The notes beneath the pieces were generated by a model, which worked only from the letters and a program-made list of their open reading frames with translations, did no database searches and was not told the DNA's origin. DNA of 64,000 nt, from contig JACRNC010000011.1 of NCBI GenBank assembly GCA_016219375.1, positions 62,001 through 126,000 of the forward strand. The letters are read 5' to 3'. Of the stretch, positions 39,708-51,304 are shown piece after piece. The translations under genes were made by a program, and so were the position numbers. This DNA comes from Burkholderiales bacterium (GTDB taxonomy: Bacteria; Pseudomonadota; Gammaproteobacteria; Burkholderiales; Burkholderiaceae_C). Every line of letters begins with the position of its first letter. The first letter of the stretch is position 1.

Positions 39708-40532
39708 ATGGCCGTCGTCAAAGTCAAGCCCACCTCGCCCGGCCGCCGCGCGGTCGTCAAGGTGGTGCACAAGCACCTGCACAAGGGCAAGCCTGAGGCT
39801 TCCCTGCTGGAGCCGCAGAAGCAGAAGTCCGGCCGCAACAACAACGGCCACATCACGATGCGCCACAAGGGCGGTGGTCACAAGCACCACTACCGCGTGG
39901 TGGACTTCCGCCGCAACAAGGACGGCATCCCGGCGAAGGTCGAGCGCATCGAATACGACCCCAACCGCACCGCCCACATCGCGCTGCTGTGCTACGCCGA
40001 CGGCGAGCGTCGCTACATCATCGCCCCGCGTGGCCTCGAAGTGGGCTCCACGGTGCTGAGCGGCTCCGAGGCCCCGATCAAGGCCGGCAACACGCTGCCC
40101 ATCCGCAACATCCCCGTGGGCTCGACCATCCACTGCGTCGAGATGCTGCCGGGCAAGGGCGCGCAGATCGCGCGCTCGGCCGGTGCTGCCGTGACGCTGA
40201 TGGCCCGCGAAGGCACGTACGCGCAGATCCGTCTGCGCTCCGGTGAGGTCCGCAAGATCCACATCGAGTGCCGCGCCACCATCGGTGAAGTGAGCAACGA
40301 AGAGCACAACCTGCGCCAGTACGGCAAGGCCGGTGCGATCCGCTGGAAGGGCATCCGCCCGACCGTGCGCGGTGTCGCGATGAACCCGGTGGACCACCCG
40401 CACGGCGGGGGCGAAGGCCGCACCGGCGAGGGTCAGGTGCCCGTGTCGCCCTGGAACACGATGACCAAGGGCTACCGCACGCGGAGCAACAAGCGCACGC
40501 AGAACATGATTGTTTCGCGTCGCAAGAAGTAA
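39708..40532 (+). CDS. rplB: 50S ribosomal protein L2
   Basis: A 274-residue L2, near the peptidyl transferase centre. [22 protein letters not shown] and the C-terminal [16 protein letters not shown] (with the essential His) are intact. ATG directly abuts the rplW stop. Confidence 0.98.
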   Translation: MAVVKVKPTSPGRRAVVKVVHKHLHKGKPEASLLEPQKQKSGRNNNGHITMRHKGGGHKHHYRVVDFRRNKDGIPAKVERIEYDPNRTAHIALLCYADGERRYIIAPRGLEVGSTVLSGSEAPIKAGNTLPIRNIPVGSTIHCVEMLPGKGAQIARSAGAAVTLMAREGTYAQIRLRSGEVRKIHIECRATIGEVSNEEHNLRQYGKAGAIRWKGIRPTVRGVAMNPVDHPHGGGEGRTGEGQVPVSPWNTMTKGYRTRSNKRTQNMIVSRRKK

Positions 40533-40544
40533 GGGGCAAGGATC

Positions 40545-40820
40545 ATGGCTCGCTCATTGAAGAAGGGTCCCTTCGTGGACAACCACCTGATGGCCAAGGT
40601 CGAGAAGGCCTCCGCCATCAAGGACAAGAAGCCGATCAAGACCTGGTCGCGTCGCTCGACGATCCTGCCCGAGTTCATCGGCCTGACCGTTGCCGTGCAC
40701 AACGGCAAGCAGCACGTGCCCGTGTACGTGACCGACCAGATGGTCGGCCACAAGCTCGGCGAGTTCGCCCTGACCCGTACCTTCAAGGGTCACCCGGCGG
40801 ACAAGAAGGCCAAGCGCTAA
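40545..40820 (+). CDS. rpsS: 30S ribosomal protein S19
   Basis: A 91-residue S19 starting [15 protein letters not shown], with [14 protein letters not shown] and [15 protein letters not shown], all conserved. Binds the 16S head with S13. Confidence 0.98.
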   Translation: MARSLKKGPFVDNHLMAKVEKASAIKDKKPIKTWSRRSTILPEFIGLTVAVHNGKQHVPVYVTDQMVGHKLGEFALTRTFKGHPADKKAKR

Positions 40821-40830
40821 GGAGCCGACG

Positions 40831-41160
40831 ATGGAAACCAAAGCAATCGTTCGCGGTGTGCGCCTGTCGGTGGACAAGGGTCGCCTCGTGGCCGACCTGA
40901 TCCGCGGCAAGAAGGTGGACCAGGCCCTGAACATCCTGACCTTCACCCAGAAGAAGGCCGCCGGCATCGTCAAGAAGGCGCTCGAATCGGCCATCGCCAA
41001 CGCCGAGCACAACGACGGCGCCGACATCGACGAGCTGAAGGTCACCTCGATCTACGTGGAGCAGGGCACGACGCTCAAGCGTTTCACCGCCCGCGCCAAG
41101 GGTCGCGGCAACCGCATCAGCAAGCCGACCTGCCACATCTACGTGACCGTCGGCAACTGA
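40831..41160 (+). CDS. rplV: 50S ribosomal protein L22
   Basis: A 109-residue L22 ([39 protein letters not shown]). Its C-terminal hairpin ([20 protein letters not shown]) lines the exit tunnel. Confidence 0.97.
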   Translation: METKAIVRGVRLSVDKGRLVADLIRGKKVDQALNILTFTQKKAAGIVKKALESAIANAEHNDGADIDELKVTSIYVEQGTTLKRFTARAKGRGNRISKPTCHIYVTVGN

Positions 41161-41177
41161 CAGCCTAGGAAGAGACC

Positions 41178-42056
41178 ATGGGACAGAAAATCCATCCGAC
41201 CGGCTTCCGCCTGGCTGTCACGCGCAACTGGGCTTCCCGCTGGTACGCCAACAACCGCAACTTCGCGGGCATGCTGGCCGAAGACATCCAGGTGCGCGAG
41301 TACCTGAAGAAGAAGCTGAAGAACGCGGCCGTCTCGCGCATCCTGATCGAGCGCCCCGCCAAGAACGCCCGCATCACCATCTTCTCGGCACGTCCGGGCG
41401 TGGTGATCGGCAAGAAGGGCGAGGACATCGAGAACCTGAAGGCCGAGCTGACCCGCCGCCTGGGCGTGCCGGTGGCAGTGAACATCGAAGAGGTGCGCAA
41501 GCCCGAGATCGATGCCCAGCTGATCGCCGACTCGATCACCCAGCAGCTGGAGAAGCGCATCATGTTCCGCCGCGCGATGAAGCGCGCGATGCAGAACGCC
41601 ATGCGCCTGGGCGCCCAGGGCATCAAGATCATGTCCTCGGGCCGCCTGAACGGCATCGAAATCGCCCGCACCGAGTGGTACCGCGAAGGCCGCGTGCCGC
41701 TGCACACGCTGCGTGCCGACATCGACTACGGCTTCTCCGAAGCCAAGACGACCTACGGCATCATCGGCGTGAAGGTTTGGGTCTACCGCGGCGACCGCCT
41801 GGCCTCCGGCGAAGCGCCGGTGATCAAGGACGACCGTCCTGATGACGACCGCCGCAACCGTCGTGGCCCGCGCAGCGACCGTCCGTCCGGCGACCGTCGT
41901 GGCCCGCGTGGCCCCGGTGTCGGCCGCCCGGTGGCCGGTGACGGCTCGGACAAGCCGGCTGAAGCCCAGGCTGGCGCAGCCGATGCGCCCAAGACCGCCG
42001 CAGTCAAGCGCGTCCGCAAGGCCGCCCCGGCTGCCGGCGAGGCGAAAGGAGAATAA
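41178..42056 (+). CDS. rpsC: 30S ribosomal protein S3 with long C-terminal extension
   Basis: A 292-residue S3, about 60 residues longer than in E. coli. The KH domain ([17 protein letters not shown]) and C-terminal domain ([14 protein letters not shown]) are normal. Residues from about 215 form a low-complexity Arg/Asp/Pro/Ala tail ([20 protein letters not shown]). Similar tails occur in Burkholderiales. Confidence 0.97.
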   Translation: MGQKIHPTGFRLAVTRNWASRWYANNRNFAGMLAEDIQVREYLKKKLKNAAVSRILIERPAKNARITIFSARPGVVIGKKGEDIENLKAELTRRLGVPVAVNIEEVRKPEIDAQLIADSITQQLEKRIMFRRAMKRAMQNAMRLGAQGIKIMSSGRLNGIEIARTEWYREGRVPLHTLRADIDYGFSEAKTTYGIIGVKVWVYRGDRLASGEAPVIKDDRPDDDRRNRRGPRSDRPSGDRRGPRGPGVGRPVAGDGSDKPAEAQAGAADAPKTAAVKRVRKAAPAAGEAKGE

Positions 42057-42058
42057 AC

Positions 42059-42475
42059 ATGTTGCAACCCGCTCGTCGCAAGTTCCGCAAGGAACAGAAG
42101 GGCCGCAACACCGGCATCGCCACTCGCGGCACGGCCGTGTCGTTCGGCGAATTCGGCCTGAAGGCCACGGAGCGCGGCCGCATCACGGCCCGCCAGATCG
42201 AGGCGGCGCGTCGCGCCATCTCCCGTCACGTCAAGCGTGGCGGCCGCATCTGGATCCGCATCTTCCCGGACAAGCCGATCTCGCAGAAGCCCGCCGAAGT
42301 CCGTATGGGTAACGGCAAGGGCAACCCGGAGTACTACGTGGCCGAGATCCAGCCCGGCAAGGTGCTCTACGAGATCCACGGCGTGCCCGAGCAACTGGCC
42401 CGCGAGGCCTTTACCCTGGCCGCCGCCAAGCTGCCGCTGCGCTGCACGTTCGTGACGCGCCAGATCGGCGCCTGA
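42059..42475 (+). CDS. rplP: 50S ribosomal protein L16
   Basis: A 138-residue L16 ([39 protein letters not shown]). The Arg81-type hydroxylation site lies in RMGNGKG. Starts two bases after rpsC. Confidence 0.97.
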   Translation: MLQPARRKFRKEQKGRNTGIATRGTAVSFGEFGLKATERGRITARQIEAARRAISRHVKRGGRIWIRIFPDKPISQKPAEVRMGNGKGNPEYYVAEIQPGKVLYEIHGVPEQLAREAFTLAAAKLPLRCTFVTRQIGA

Positions 42476-42495
42476 AGCCGCACAAGGAGAAGCAC

Positions 42496-42720
42496 ATGAA
42501 TGCCTCTAAGAAAGCCGGCGGCAAGGCCGCCGAGCTGCGCGGCAAGGACGTGGCTGCGCTGGAAAAGGAAGTAACCGAGCTGCTCAAGGCCCATTTCGGC
42601 CTGCGCATGCAGAAGGCCACGCAGCAACTGACCAACACGGCTTCGATGCGTCAGGCCCGTCGCGACATCGCGCGTGCCAAGACCATCCTGGCCGAGAAGA
42701 AGCAAGGAGCGGCGCAATGA
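42496..42720 (+). CDS. rpmC: 50S ribosomal protein L29
   Basis: A 74-residue L29 with a slightly extended N-terminus ([21 protein letters not shown]) and the usual [30 protein letters not shown] helix region (in part). Stop overlaps rpsQ by four bases. Confidence 0.95.
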   Translation: MNASKKAGGKAAELRGKDVAALEKEVTELLKAHFGLRMQKATQQLTNTASMRQARRDIARAKTILAEKKQGAAQ

Positions 42721-42998
42721 CGACGCAGGACCAGGCTCAGCCGCAGAAGAACACCCGCACCCTCGTGGGCCGCGTGGTGAGCGACAAGCGCGACAAGTCC
42801 ATCACGGTGCTGGTGGAGCGTCGGACCAAGCACGAGCTCTACGGCAAGATCGTGGCCCGCTCGCGCAAGTACCACGCCCATGACGAGAACAACGAGTACC
42901 ACCTGGGTGACGTGGTGGAGATCGCCGAAGGCCGGCCGATCTCCAAGACGAAGTCCTGGGTTGTGACCCGTCTCGTCGAGAAGGCCCGCGCGGTCTGA
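42717..42998 (+). CDS. rpsQ: 30S ribosomal protein S17
   Basis: A 93-residue S17 ([40 protein letters not shown]). Last gene of the operon here; the spc genes (rplN and on) do not follow. Confidence 0.97.
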   Translation: MTTQDQAQPQKNTRTLVGRVVSDKRDKSITVLVERRTKHELYGKIVARSRKYHAHDENNEYHLGDVVEIAEGRPISKTKSWVVTRLVEKARAV

Positions 42999-43068
42999 TC
43001 ACGGCGGGCGGCGCAAGCTGCCCCCTCAGGAACGGACGCCGGCCAGCCGGTGGCCCGATTCCTCTGGC

Positions 43069-43106
43069 GACCATCTGCCCCTAGGGCGGATGGTCGTTTT
43101 GTTTTT
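43069..43106 (+). terminator. Rho-independent terminator after rpsQ
   Basis: GACCATCTGCCC (43069-43080) pairs with GGGCGGATGGTC (43084-43095) with one G-T wobble and a 3-base loop, followed by GTTTTGTTTTT. It closes the S10 operon. Confidence 0.9.
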
Positions 43107-43257
43107 GGGGTCCTTTCGGTGGGGCTCCGGGGCCATCGCTGACTCGCTTGTGATCGACCGCGAGCGTGACACGGCGGCGAAGAGGTGCGGTGCCTCCGCC
43201 GTCGTGTGGCAGCGCGGTGCGGTCTTGTTGGCGTGCTCGCCGTGATGCGGGTGGCCG

Positions 43258-43761
43258 TCACGCGTGGCCGCGGCCCGGGTGCGGAGCGCGGCGGCGGGGT
43301 GAGCTGCCTTGGGCTTCTTCTGCACGGCGCCGGGCTTCGGCGCACGCGCAGCCGCCGCCTTCGCCTTCGCGCTTTGCCGCGTGAAGCTGGCTCATGGCCT
43401 GGGACTGCTCGGCCAGCCGGGCATAGAGCTCATCGGCTTGCTGCGGGTCGAAGTCAGCGTGGTAGGCCTTGCGCACGCCCAGGGTGCCGAGTTGCACATG
43501 CGCGGTGGGACGCACGCCGTGTCGGGCGAGGCTGGCACGGGTGCAGGCCAGCGCGCAGCCGTCGATGGCGAGGATGGGGCGGCCGCTGGCTGCCGCGTCC
43601 AGCGCCTTGCGCACCAGCGACGACACGCCGCCGCCTACGCCGGCGATGCACGACATCTCGACCTGGCCGGCACGGTCAAGCCGCACGGCCAGGTGGTTGG
43701 CGAGCTGGGCCGCGCTGGAGCAGCCGGAGCAGGAATAGGCCAGGGGCAGGGGGCGGGACAT
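43258..43761 (-). CDS. Putative zinc-binding protein (DGC domain)
   Basis: A 167-residue protein. YSCSGCSSAAQLANHLAVRLDRAG (in part: CSGCSSAAQLANHLAV), MSCIAGVGGGV and ILAIDGCALACTRASL are the conserved Cys motifs of DGC-domain proteins, expected to bind zinc; function unknown. A charged C-terminal tail with CAC follows. An FNR/Dnr-like site lies 71 bases upstream of the ATG, which places it in the anaerobic regulon of this block. Confidence 0.82.
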   Translation of the reverse strand: MSRPLPLAYSCSGCSSAAQLANHLAVRLDRAGQVEMSCIAGVGGGVSSLVRKALDAAASGRPILAIDGCALACTRASLARHGVRPTAHVQLGTLGVRKAYHADFDPQQADELYARLAEQSQAMSQLHAAKREGEGGGCACAEARRRAEEAQGSSPRRRAPHPGRGHA

Positions 43762-43831
43762 GGCAGCAGGCGACAGAGGGGCAGAGGGCTGGAGAGGGCC
43801 TGCAGGCTAGGGCCGCGCTGCCGGTAGGGGC

Positions 43832-43845
43832 TTGAGGGCCGTCAA
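43832..43845. promoter_or_regulatory. FNR/Dnr-like site before the DGC gene
   Basis: TTGAGGGCCGTCAA keeps both TTGA/TCAA half-sites of the FNR family consensus (TTGAT-N4-ATCAA). Centre is about 78 bases before the ATG at 43761. Confidence 0.6.
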
Positions 43846-43898
43846 GCGCCACGCCGCGTGGCGGGCACCAGCGTGAGCGGTGCACGGTTGGCATGCTG

Positions 43899-43988
43899 TG
43901 CGCCCTCTGCGCCCTCTGCGCCCTCTGCGCCCTCTGCGCCATGTGCGCCATGTGCGACCTGTGCGACCTCTGCGACCTGTGCGACCTG
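43899..43988. repeat. 9-bp tandem repeat, ten units
   Basis: Ten units in three blocks: four TGCGCCCTC, two TGCGCCATG, four TGCGACCTG/C. The unit is a multiple of three, so on the plus strand one frame reads a run of Cys-x-x triplets. Confidence 0.85.
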
Positions 43989-44161
43989 TGCGAGGACCGG
44001 CGTGGAAGACGAGCGTGGAGGCCAGCGCGGAAGACCGGCGCGGAAGGCGAGCCTGGTAGACCAGCGTGCAGGGCGAGGCAGAGCGGTGCCGGGAACGCCA
44101 CGCGGGAAGGCCGGGCGGGCCGGCGTTCGCGCCGTCGCGTCGTGGCTCCCCGCCAGCGCGA

Positions 44162-44737
44162 TCAGCCTCGGCCGGCGGGCGCCCAGATCGGGCCGACGGC
44201 GTCCAGGGTGTTCTTGAGCTGCAGGCCGAAGTCGGTGTCGCCTTCCATCACCAGGGCGCGCTCGAAGAAGAGGGTGTCGGGGTCGTCCTGGCCCTGCAGC
44301 AGCCGCCAGTAGACCTCGGCGCGGGCGCGCAGGCGCAGCGTGGCCGGCATCGCGGCCGGTGCGGGCTGCAGGCCGCGCCCCGGGTGGGCGATCAGGCGCA
44401 CGCACAGACCGAAGTCATCGACCTGCACCTCCACCACCTTGCCGCACAGTGCCTGCTGCGCCTGTGCGTCGACCCGCGGCCACCACAGGCGGTTGAGCAG
44501 TGCGCACGCGGCCCACTGCGGCGGGCGACGGGGCAGGCGCGACAGCAGCGGGCGCAGTGCGTCGGCCAGCGCCGGCGGCACGGGCCAGGCGAGCGGCACG
44601 GGCGCGCCAGACGGCTGGCTGGCCGCACCTGCCCCGGCGGGCGAGTGCGCCCCTGCGCCTGGGCGCAGGAAGGGCGGCAGTGGGGGCAGCGGCAGCCGCG
44701 GCAGCCAGGACGGCAGGGATGGGCGGGAAGGGGACAT
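44162..44737 (-). CDS. ubiT: Ubiquinone biosynthesis accessory factor UbiT (SCP2 domain)
   Basis: About 191 residues with a proline-rich N-terminus and an SCP2-like lipid-binding domain (WAACALLNRLWWPRVDAQAQ, VEVQVDDFGLCVRLIAH, DTLFFERALVMEGDTDFGLQLKNTLDAV in part). UbiT binds isoprenoid quinone precursors in O2-independent ubiquinone synthesis with UbiU and UbiV. The ATG at 44737 is chosen because the MSPSRPSLPSWLPRLPLPPL start fits the family; the frame opens further upstream. It lies 246 bases downstream of ubiV, across a heptamer repeat. Confidence 0.85.
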   Translation of the reverse strand: MSPSRPSLPSWLPRLPLPPLPPFLRPGAGAHSPAGAGAASQPSGAPVPLAWPVPPALADALRPLLSRLPRRPPQWAACALLNRLWWPRVDAQAQQALCGKVVEVQVDDFGLCVRLIAHPGRGLQPAPAAMPATLRLRARAEVYWRLLQGQDDPDTLFFERALVMEGDTDFGLQLKNTLDAVGPIWAPAGRG

Positions 44738-44874
44738 GGCGGGCCTTGTCGGTTGGTTGGCGGGGTGCGGGGGGCTGCAGCCGCTGTCGGCATTCACGCC
44801 CTGCATGCCGGATGGCCGGCCAACCATCCAGCTGCTTGGCCGCTCAGCCACCGGCTCTCGGCCAGCGGCTCATG

Positions 44875-44983
<109 letters not shown>

Positions 44984-44987
<4 letters not shown>

Positions 44988-45970
44988 GCGGCTTGCAGGC
45001 CGGGCTGGTGTTCGCGCAGGAAGCCGTTGACCAGCGGGCCGGGGGCGAGGGTGCGCAGCTCGGCCAGGGCGGGCCCGGCGTCCTGGCCGTGGTTGAGGAC
45101 GGCGTCGTGCAGGCTGACGATGCGCTCGAAGCTGGTGGAGCAGGGCGACAGCCGCAGCCGGGTGATGCCCGCTTGCCGCACCGCTTGGGCCTGCCCCAGC
45201 ACGCAGTGCACCCCGGCGGACTGCGTCTGGATGCCGTTGAGGGTGAGGAAGGGCGTGCCGTCGCGGCTGGACAGCAGCAGGCCGTCCGGGTCCTCGATGC
45301 AGCGGAAGCCGCAGTCGTCCTTGGGCAGGCGATGGTGGCGCGCGGTGAAGCAGCGGGCCGACAGCGCCAGCGGCAGCTTGCCGAAGGCATAGAGCTCGCA
45401 GGCCAGCGACGGCGGCGAGGCGGCCAGCATCGCGCCGATGTCGGCCAGCGGCAGCTCCACGGGCGGCACCCAGGTGGCCGCGCCGAGTGCGCGGTACTCG
45501 GCCAGGGCCGGGGCGCTGTAGACGTTGACGTGGGTGCCGATGGTCCATGGGCGCGCCAGGGCCGCGGCGGCACGCACGGCGGCGGCGTCGTTGGCCTCCA
45601 GCTGCCAAGCCTCGCGCTGCGGGGCCTGCAGCGCCTGCACCTGGCGCGACAGCGTGCTCAGCTCGGGCTCGCTCTCGATCAGCGCCAGCGTGGACAGGCG
45701 GATGCGCTTGCCCGCGGCCTGCAGGTCGTCGCCCAGGTCCAGCCAGTCGGCGAGCTTCATCTCGTGGCGGCGCGAGCACACCGCCTCGCCCAGGCAGAGG
45801 GTGTCGGCCGGGGACTCGGCCATGCGCGCATAGAAGTCGATGAGCGTGCGCCGGCTCCAGTAGTAGGGGACGGGGCCGATGGTCAGCTCGATGCGGCCGA
45901 AGCCGGTGCCGGTCCGCGAAGCCGCGGCAGCGCAGGAGGTGTCGGTCATGGCGGTAGGCGGGCGGCTCAT
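44984..45970 (-). CDS. ubiV: UbiV, U32-family Fe-S protein of anaerobic ubiquinone synthesis
   Basis: A 328-residue peptidase-U32-like protein. TIGPVPYYWSRRTLIDFYARM and LCLGEAVCSRRHEMKLADWL, later ARHHRLPKDDCGFRC with the downstream DPDGLLLSSRDG, place the four Cys ligands of a [4Fe-4S] cluster (two in CLGEAVC, two in CGFRC). With UbiU it forms the O2-independent hydroxylase complex. The ATG at 45970 overlaps the ubiU stop by four bases. The stop lies inside a heptamer repeat. Confidence 0.92.
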
Positions 45971-47040
45971 TGCCACGGCCGCGAGTAGGCGCCCAGCGTG
46001 TGCTGCTGGCCTTCGGCCAGGCGGCCCAGGGCTGTGGTCCAGGCGGGCTGCACGGAGAAGCGCGCGGGCTCGGCCGCGCAGTCGTCGATCGCCTGGCGCC
46101 ACACGCGGGTGACCTGGGTGACGTAGGCGGTGCTGCGCTGGCGGCCTTCGATCTTGATGGCGGCCACGCCGGCGCGCATGAGCTCGGGCAGGATGGACAA
46201 CGTGTTCAGGCTGGTGGGCTCCTCCAGCGCGTAGTCCACTTGGCCGCCCACCTCGAAGCGGCCCTTGCACAGCGTGGGGTAGCCGCGCGGCTCGTCGGGC
46301 GCATAGCGGTCGATCAGCACCGAGCCCAGGTGGGCGTCGACGCCGGCCCGGGACTCCTGCCAGCGCACGGCCGAGGCCGGCGAGCACACGCCCGCCGTGT
46401 TGGGCGACTGGCCGGTGACATAGGACGACAGCGCGCAGCGGCCCTCGACCATCACGCACAGGCTGCCGAAGCCGAAGACCTCGATCTCCACCGGCGTGCG
46501 CTCGATGAGCCGCGCCACCTGCGACAGCGTGAGCACGCGCGGCAGCACGGCGCGCTGGATGCCGTAGCGCTCGGCATAGAAGGCGATGGCCTCGTGGTTG
46601 GTGGCCGAGGCCTGCACCGACAGGTGCAGCCGCAGCTGCGGATGGTGGCGCCGCGCATGAGCCATCACCGCGGCGTCGGCCAGGATGAGCGCATCCACGC
46701 CGATGCGCGCGGCCGTGTCCACCGCGTCGAACCAGGGCTGCGGGTCCTGTGCGCGGGCATAGGTGTTGAGCGCCATCAGCACCTCGCGGCCGTGCGCATG
46801 GGCGTGGCGCACGCCTTCGGCGGCCTGCTCCAGGCTGAAGTTCAGGCCGGCGAAGTTGCGCGCGTTGGTCGCATCGCGCAGGCCGATGTAGACGGCATCG
46901 GCGCCGGCGGCGATGGCCTCCTGCAGGGCGCGCAGCGAGCCGGCGGGGCAGACGAGGGCGGGCTTGCGCAGGGCGGGGCGGGACGCGGAAGGGATGGGCG
47001 CGGAAGGAGTGGGTGCGGGAGTAGGTGCGGGGGCAGCCAT
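45967..47040 (-). CDS. ubiU: UbiU, U32-family Fe-S protein of anaerobic ubiquinone synthesis
   Basis: A 357-residue U32 protein: ALVCPAGSLRALQEAIAAGADAVYIGL, ARNFAGLNFS, FGFGSLCVMVEGRCALSSYVTG, GVCSPASAVRW and YPTLCKGRF. The four cysteines in CVMVEGRC, GVC and TLCKG are the expected [4Fe-4S] ligands. The first 28 residues are Ala/Pro repeats and not conserved. An FNR-like site lies about 220 bases upstream. Confidence 0.92.
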   Translation of the reverse strand: MAAPAPTPAPTPSAPIPSASRPALRKPALVCPAGSLRALQEAIAAGADAVYIGLRDATNARNFAGLNFSLEQAAEGVRHAHAHGREVLMALNTYARAQDPQPWFDAVDTAARIGVDALILADAAVMAHARRHHPQLRLHLSVQASATNHEAIAFYAERYGIQRAVLPRVLTLSQVARLIERTPVEIEVFGFGSLCVMVEGRCALSSYVTGQSPNTAGVCSPASAVRWQESRAGVDAHLGSVLIDRYAPDEPRGYPTLCKGRFEVGGQVDYALEEPTSLNTLSILPELMRAGVAAIKIEGRQRSTAYVTQVTRVWRQAIDDCAAEPARFSVQPAWTTALGRLAEGQQHTLGAYSRPWQ

Positions 47041-47252
47041 GTCGGGCGCGTGTCGATCGCGTGAGGCTCACGCACGGGGTGCGTGATCGGGTCTGGCCCG
47101 GCCCGGGATGCCGCGCGGCGACGCCGGCTGGGCGGCGGCTTTGCAAGACGCGCCGCAAGCATGGCGGCAGAGCTGACCGCCAGGGGGTCACCCCATCCGC
47201 AACGACCCGAGGGGCCGGCGGGCAGTGTGCGGCGGCGGGCCTCGCCCTGTCC

Positions 47253-47266
47253 TTGACCCGTCTCAA
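47253..47266. promoter_or_regulatory. FNR/Dnr-like site before ubiU
   Basis: TTGACCCGTCTCAA has intact TTGA and TCAA half-sites at the right spacing. It lies between nirE's 3' end and ubiU, so it would control the leftward ubiUV(T) transcript. Centre is 220 bases from the ATG, implying a long leader. Confidence 0.55.
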
Positions 47267-47317
47267 GCCGGCAGGAGCGGCGCGGCGTGAGCCGAGCCCC
47301 GCGTGCTGGCCGCCCTT

Positions 47318-48337
47318 TCAGTCGGCCGATGCGTGGGCCTGCATGGCCGACGGCGCCAGCACCTCGGCCAGCTGCACGACGCTGCCGACGATGATCAGCG
47401 CCGGGCCCTGCACACGGGCTTCGGCGGCCAGGGCGGGCAGCGTCTGCAGCGTGCCGCGCACGGTGCGCTGGCCCGGCCGGCTGGCGCGCTCGACCACCGC
47501 GGCCGGCGTGTCGGCGGCCAGGCCGTGCTCGCGCAGCCGGGCGCAGACCCGCTCCAGGCGGGTGACGCCCATGTAGAGCACCACGGTCTGCTCGGGCCGG
47601 GCCAGGGCGGCCCAGTCGGGCTCGCCGGCTTCCGCAGGCGCGGCCTCGCGCGGGCCGGGTGCGGTGTCGCGGCGGCCATCGCGGAGGGCCTGGCCGTCCT
47701 CGCGCATGTGTGCGGTCGCATACACGACGGCCCGCGCATGGTCGCGATGGGTCAGCGGGATGCCGGCGCAGCTGGCTGCGGCCTGGGCGGCGCTGATGCC
47801 GGGGATGAAGTCGAACGGGATGCCGGCCGCGGCCAGGGCCTGGGCCTCTTCGCCGCCGCGGCCGAAGATGTTCGGATCACCGCCCTTGAGGCGCAGCACG
47901 CGCCGCCCGCGCCGGGCCAGGGCCAGCATCAGCTCGATGATGGCCGCCTGGCTGTAGCGATGATGGCCGCAGGTCTTGCCCACGTCGATGCGCTCGGCCT
48001 GCGGCGGGATCAGGGCCAGGATCTCGGGCGAGACGAGCTGGTCGTGCAGCACCATGTCGGCGGCCTGGATGGCGCGCAGGGCCTTGAGCGTGAGCAGCTC
48101 CGGGTCGCCCGGGCCGGCGCCGGCCAGCGTGACGTGGCCGGGCGGGCGGGCGCCGCAGGCTGCATGGTCGTCGCCGTGCGGGATGGTCGAGTGCGGCGGG
48201 CCGCCGTCCGCAGCGTCATGAGCGGTGCCGCCTCCACGGGCCTGCGTTGCGGCAGGGCCGGCGGGCGGCGAGGGGCGCGGCGGCGGGGCAGCGGGGCTGC
48301 GCAGCAGGGGCGGAGCCGGTAGATCCAGCGCGTTCAT
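47318..48337 (-). CDS. nirE: Uroporphyrinogen-III C-methyltransferase (NirE/CobA type)
   Basis: A 339-residue SUMT. After about 65 low-complexity residues come VTLAGAGPGDPELLTLKALR, VLHDQLVS, DVGKTCGHH, VLRLKGGDPNIFGRGGEE and GIPLTHRDHA, all SAM-dependent tetrapyrrole methylase motifs. The product precorrin-2 feeds siroheme and heme d1. Divergence from nirS and absence of fused CysG oxidase/ferrochelatase domains favour NirE, though a general CobA role cannot be excluded. Confidence 0.88.
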   Translation of the reverse strand: MNALDLPAPPLLRSPAAPPPRPSPPAGPAATQARGGGTAHDAADGGPPHSTIPHGDDHAACGARPPGHVTLAGAGPGDPELLTLKALRAIQAADMVLHDQLVSPEILALIPPQAERIDVGKTCGHHRYSQAAIIELMLALARRGRRVLRLKGGDPNIFGRGGEEAQALAAAGIPFDFIPGISAAQAAASCAGIPLTHRDHARAVVYATAHMREDGQALRDGRRDTAPGPREAAPAEAGEPDWAALARPEQTVVLYMGVTRLERVCARLREHGLAADTPAAVVERASRPGQRTVRGTLQTLPALAAEARVQGPALIIVGSVVQLAEVLAPSAMQAHASAD

Positions 48338-50463
<2,126 letters not shown>

Positions 50464-50531
50464 CGACCTGACCGCGTGGCCCCGCGGCGCAGCGCTGCGG
50501 GGCACCCTCAGAACCCACGAAGGAGAAGCAG

Positions 50532-50852
50532 ATGAACGCGCGCCACATCCCCGCCGTGCTCGCCGCCGCACTGGGCCTGCTGGCCCTGGGCGCCCAGGCC
50601 GCCACGCCGGAAGAGTCGCTCAACAAGGCCGGCTGCATGGCCTGCCATGCCAAGGACAAGAAGATGGTCGGCCCGTCCTTCAAGGACATCGCGGCCAAGT
50701 ACAAGGGCCAGGACGTGTCCGCCAAGCTGGCCGAGAAGGTCCGCAAGGGCGGCGCCGGTGTCTTCGGCCCCATCCCCATGCCGCCCAACCCGGTGGACAA
50801 GATCAGCGATGCCGAGCTGAAGGCGGCGATCGACTACATCCTCAAGCAGTGA
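50532..50852 (+). CDS. Periplasmic cytochrome c551/c8-type (NirM-like)
   Basis: A 106-residue mono-heme cytochrome: signal peptide to about residue 23 (LGAQA), heme site CMACH (36-40), and the Met ligand region GPIPMPPNPVDKISDAELK. Such c551 proteins donate electrons to NirS. GAAGGAGAAG precedes the ATG. Name nirM would fit by position. Confidence 0.88.
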   Translation: MNARHIPAVLAAALGLLALGAQAATPEESLNKAGCMACHAKDKKMVGPSFKDIAAKYKGQDVSAKLAEKVRKGGAGVFGPIPMPPNPVDKISDAELKAAIDYILKQ

Positions 50853-51304
50853 TGAGCGGGCCACGGGCGCGGCTGGCGGCGGCGTGCCTGGCGCTGCTGG
50901 CCGGCGCGACCGACGCGGGCGGCGCCTCGGCAGGGCCGGCGGCCACCCCGGCGGTGCCCGGTGCGGATGCATCGCCGGCATCACCCGCGCAGCCGGCTGC
51001 TGCCCCTGCCGATGCAAAACCTGCCGCCCAGCCTGCCGCCCCTTCGGCCCAGCGCGTGCAACGCCTGATGCACATGGTGCGCCAGGACTGCGGCTCCTGC
51101 CACGGCATGCGCATGACCGGCGGCCTGGGCCCGGCGCTCACGCCCGAGGCCCTGGCCGGCAAGCCGGTGGAGTCGCTGGCGGCCACCATTTATCACGGCC
51201 GGCCCGGCACGCCCATGCCCGGCTGGCGCTCCATGCTCACGGCCGAGGAGGCGCACTGGATCGCCCAGCAGCTGCTCGACGGCCTGCCCGACGCAGCACG
51301 ATGA
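50852..51304 (+). CDS. nirC: Cytochrome c NirC
   Basis: A protein of about 150 residues with a signal peptide, an Ala/Pro-rich linker (residues 22-68) and a class I heme motif CGSCHGMRMTGGLGPALTPEAL. NirC is thought to transfer electrons during heme d1 maturation or to NirS. The ATG at 50852 (TGATG junction) is used; the GTG at 50849 would add one residue. Confidence 0.85.
   Translation: MSGPRARLAAACLALLAGATDAGGASAGPAATPAVPGADASPASPAQPAAAPADAKPAAQPAAPSAQRVQRLMHMVRQDCGSCHGMRMTGGLGPALTPEALAGKPVESLAATIYHGRPGTPMPGWRSMLTAEEAHWIAQQLLDGLPDAAR

Larger units (their letters stand above)
43762..44161. other. 400-bp spacer with FNR-like site and 9-bp repeat
   Basis: Between the DGC gene and ubiT. It holds the FNR/Dnr-like site at 43832 and the nonamer repeat at 43899; no gene is supported. 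Open frames cross the repeat on both strands, but they encode only repeated tripeptides. Confidence 0.7.

Noticed and set aside
42999-43257. Start of the spc operon (rplN) after rpsQ
   Set aside because: A strong terminator follows rpsQ and no L14-like sequence is present.
43893-44312. A Cys-rich small protein with CALCALCAL repeats
   Set aside because: The Cys-x-x pattern is only the 9-bp repeat in one frame; there is no ribosome-binding site and the rest is low-complexity shadow of ubiT.
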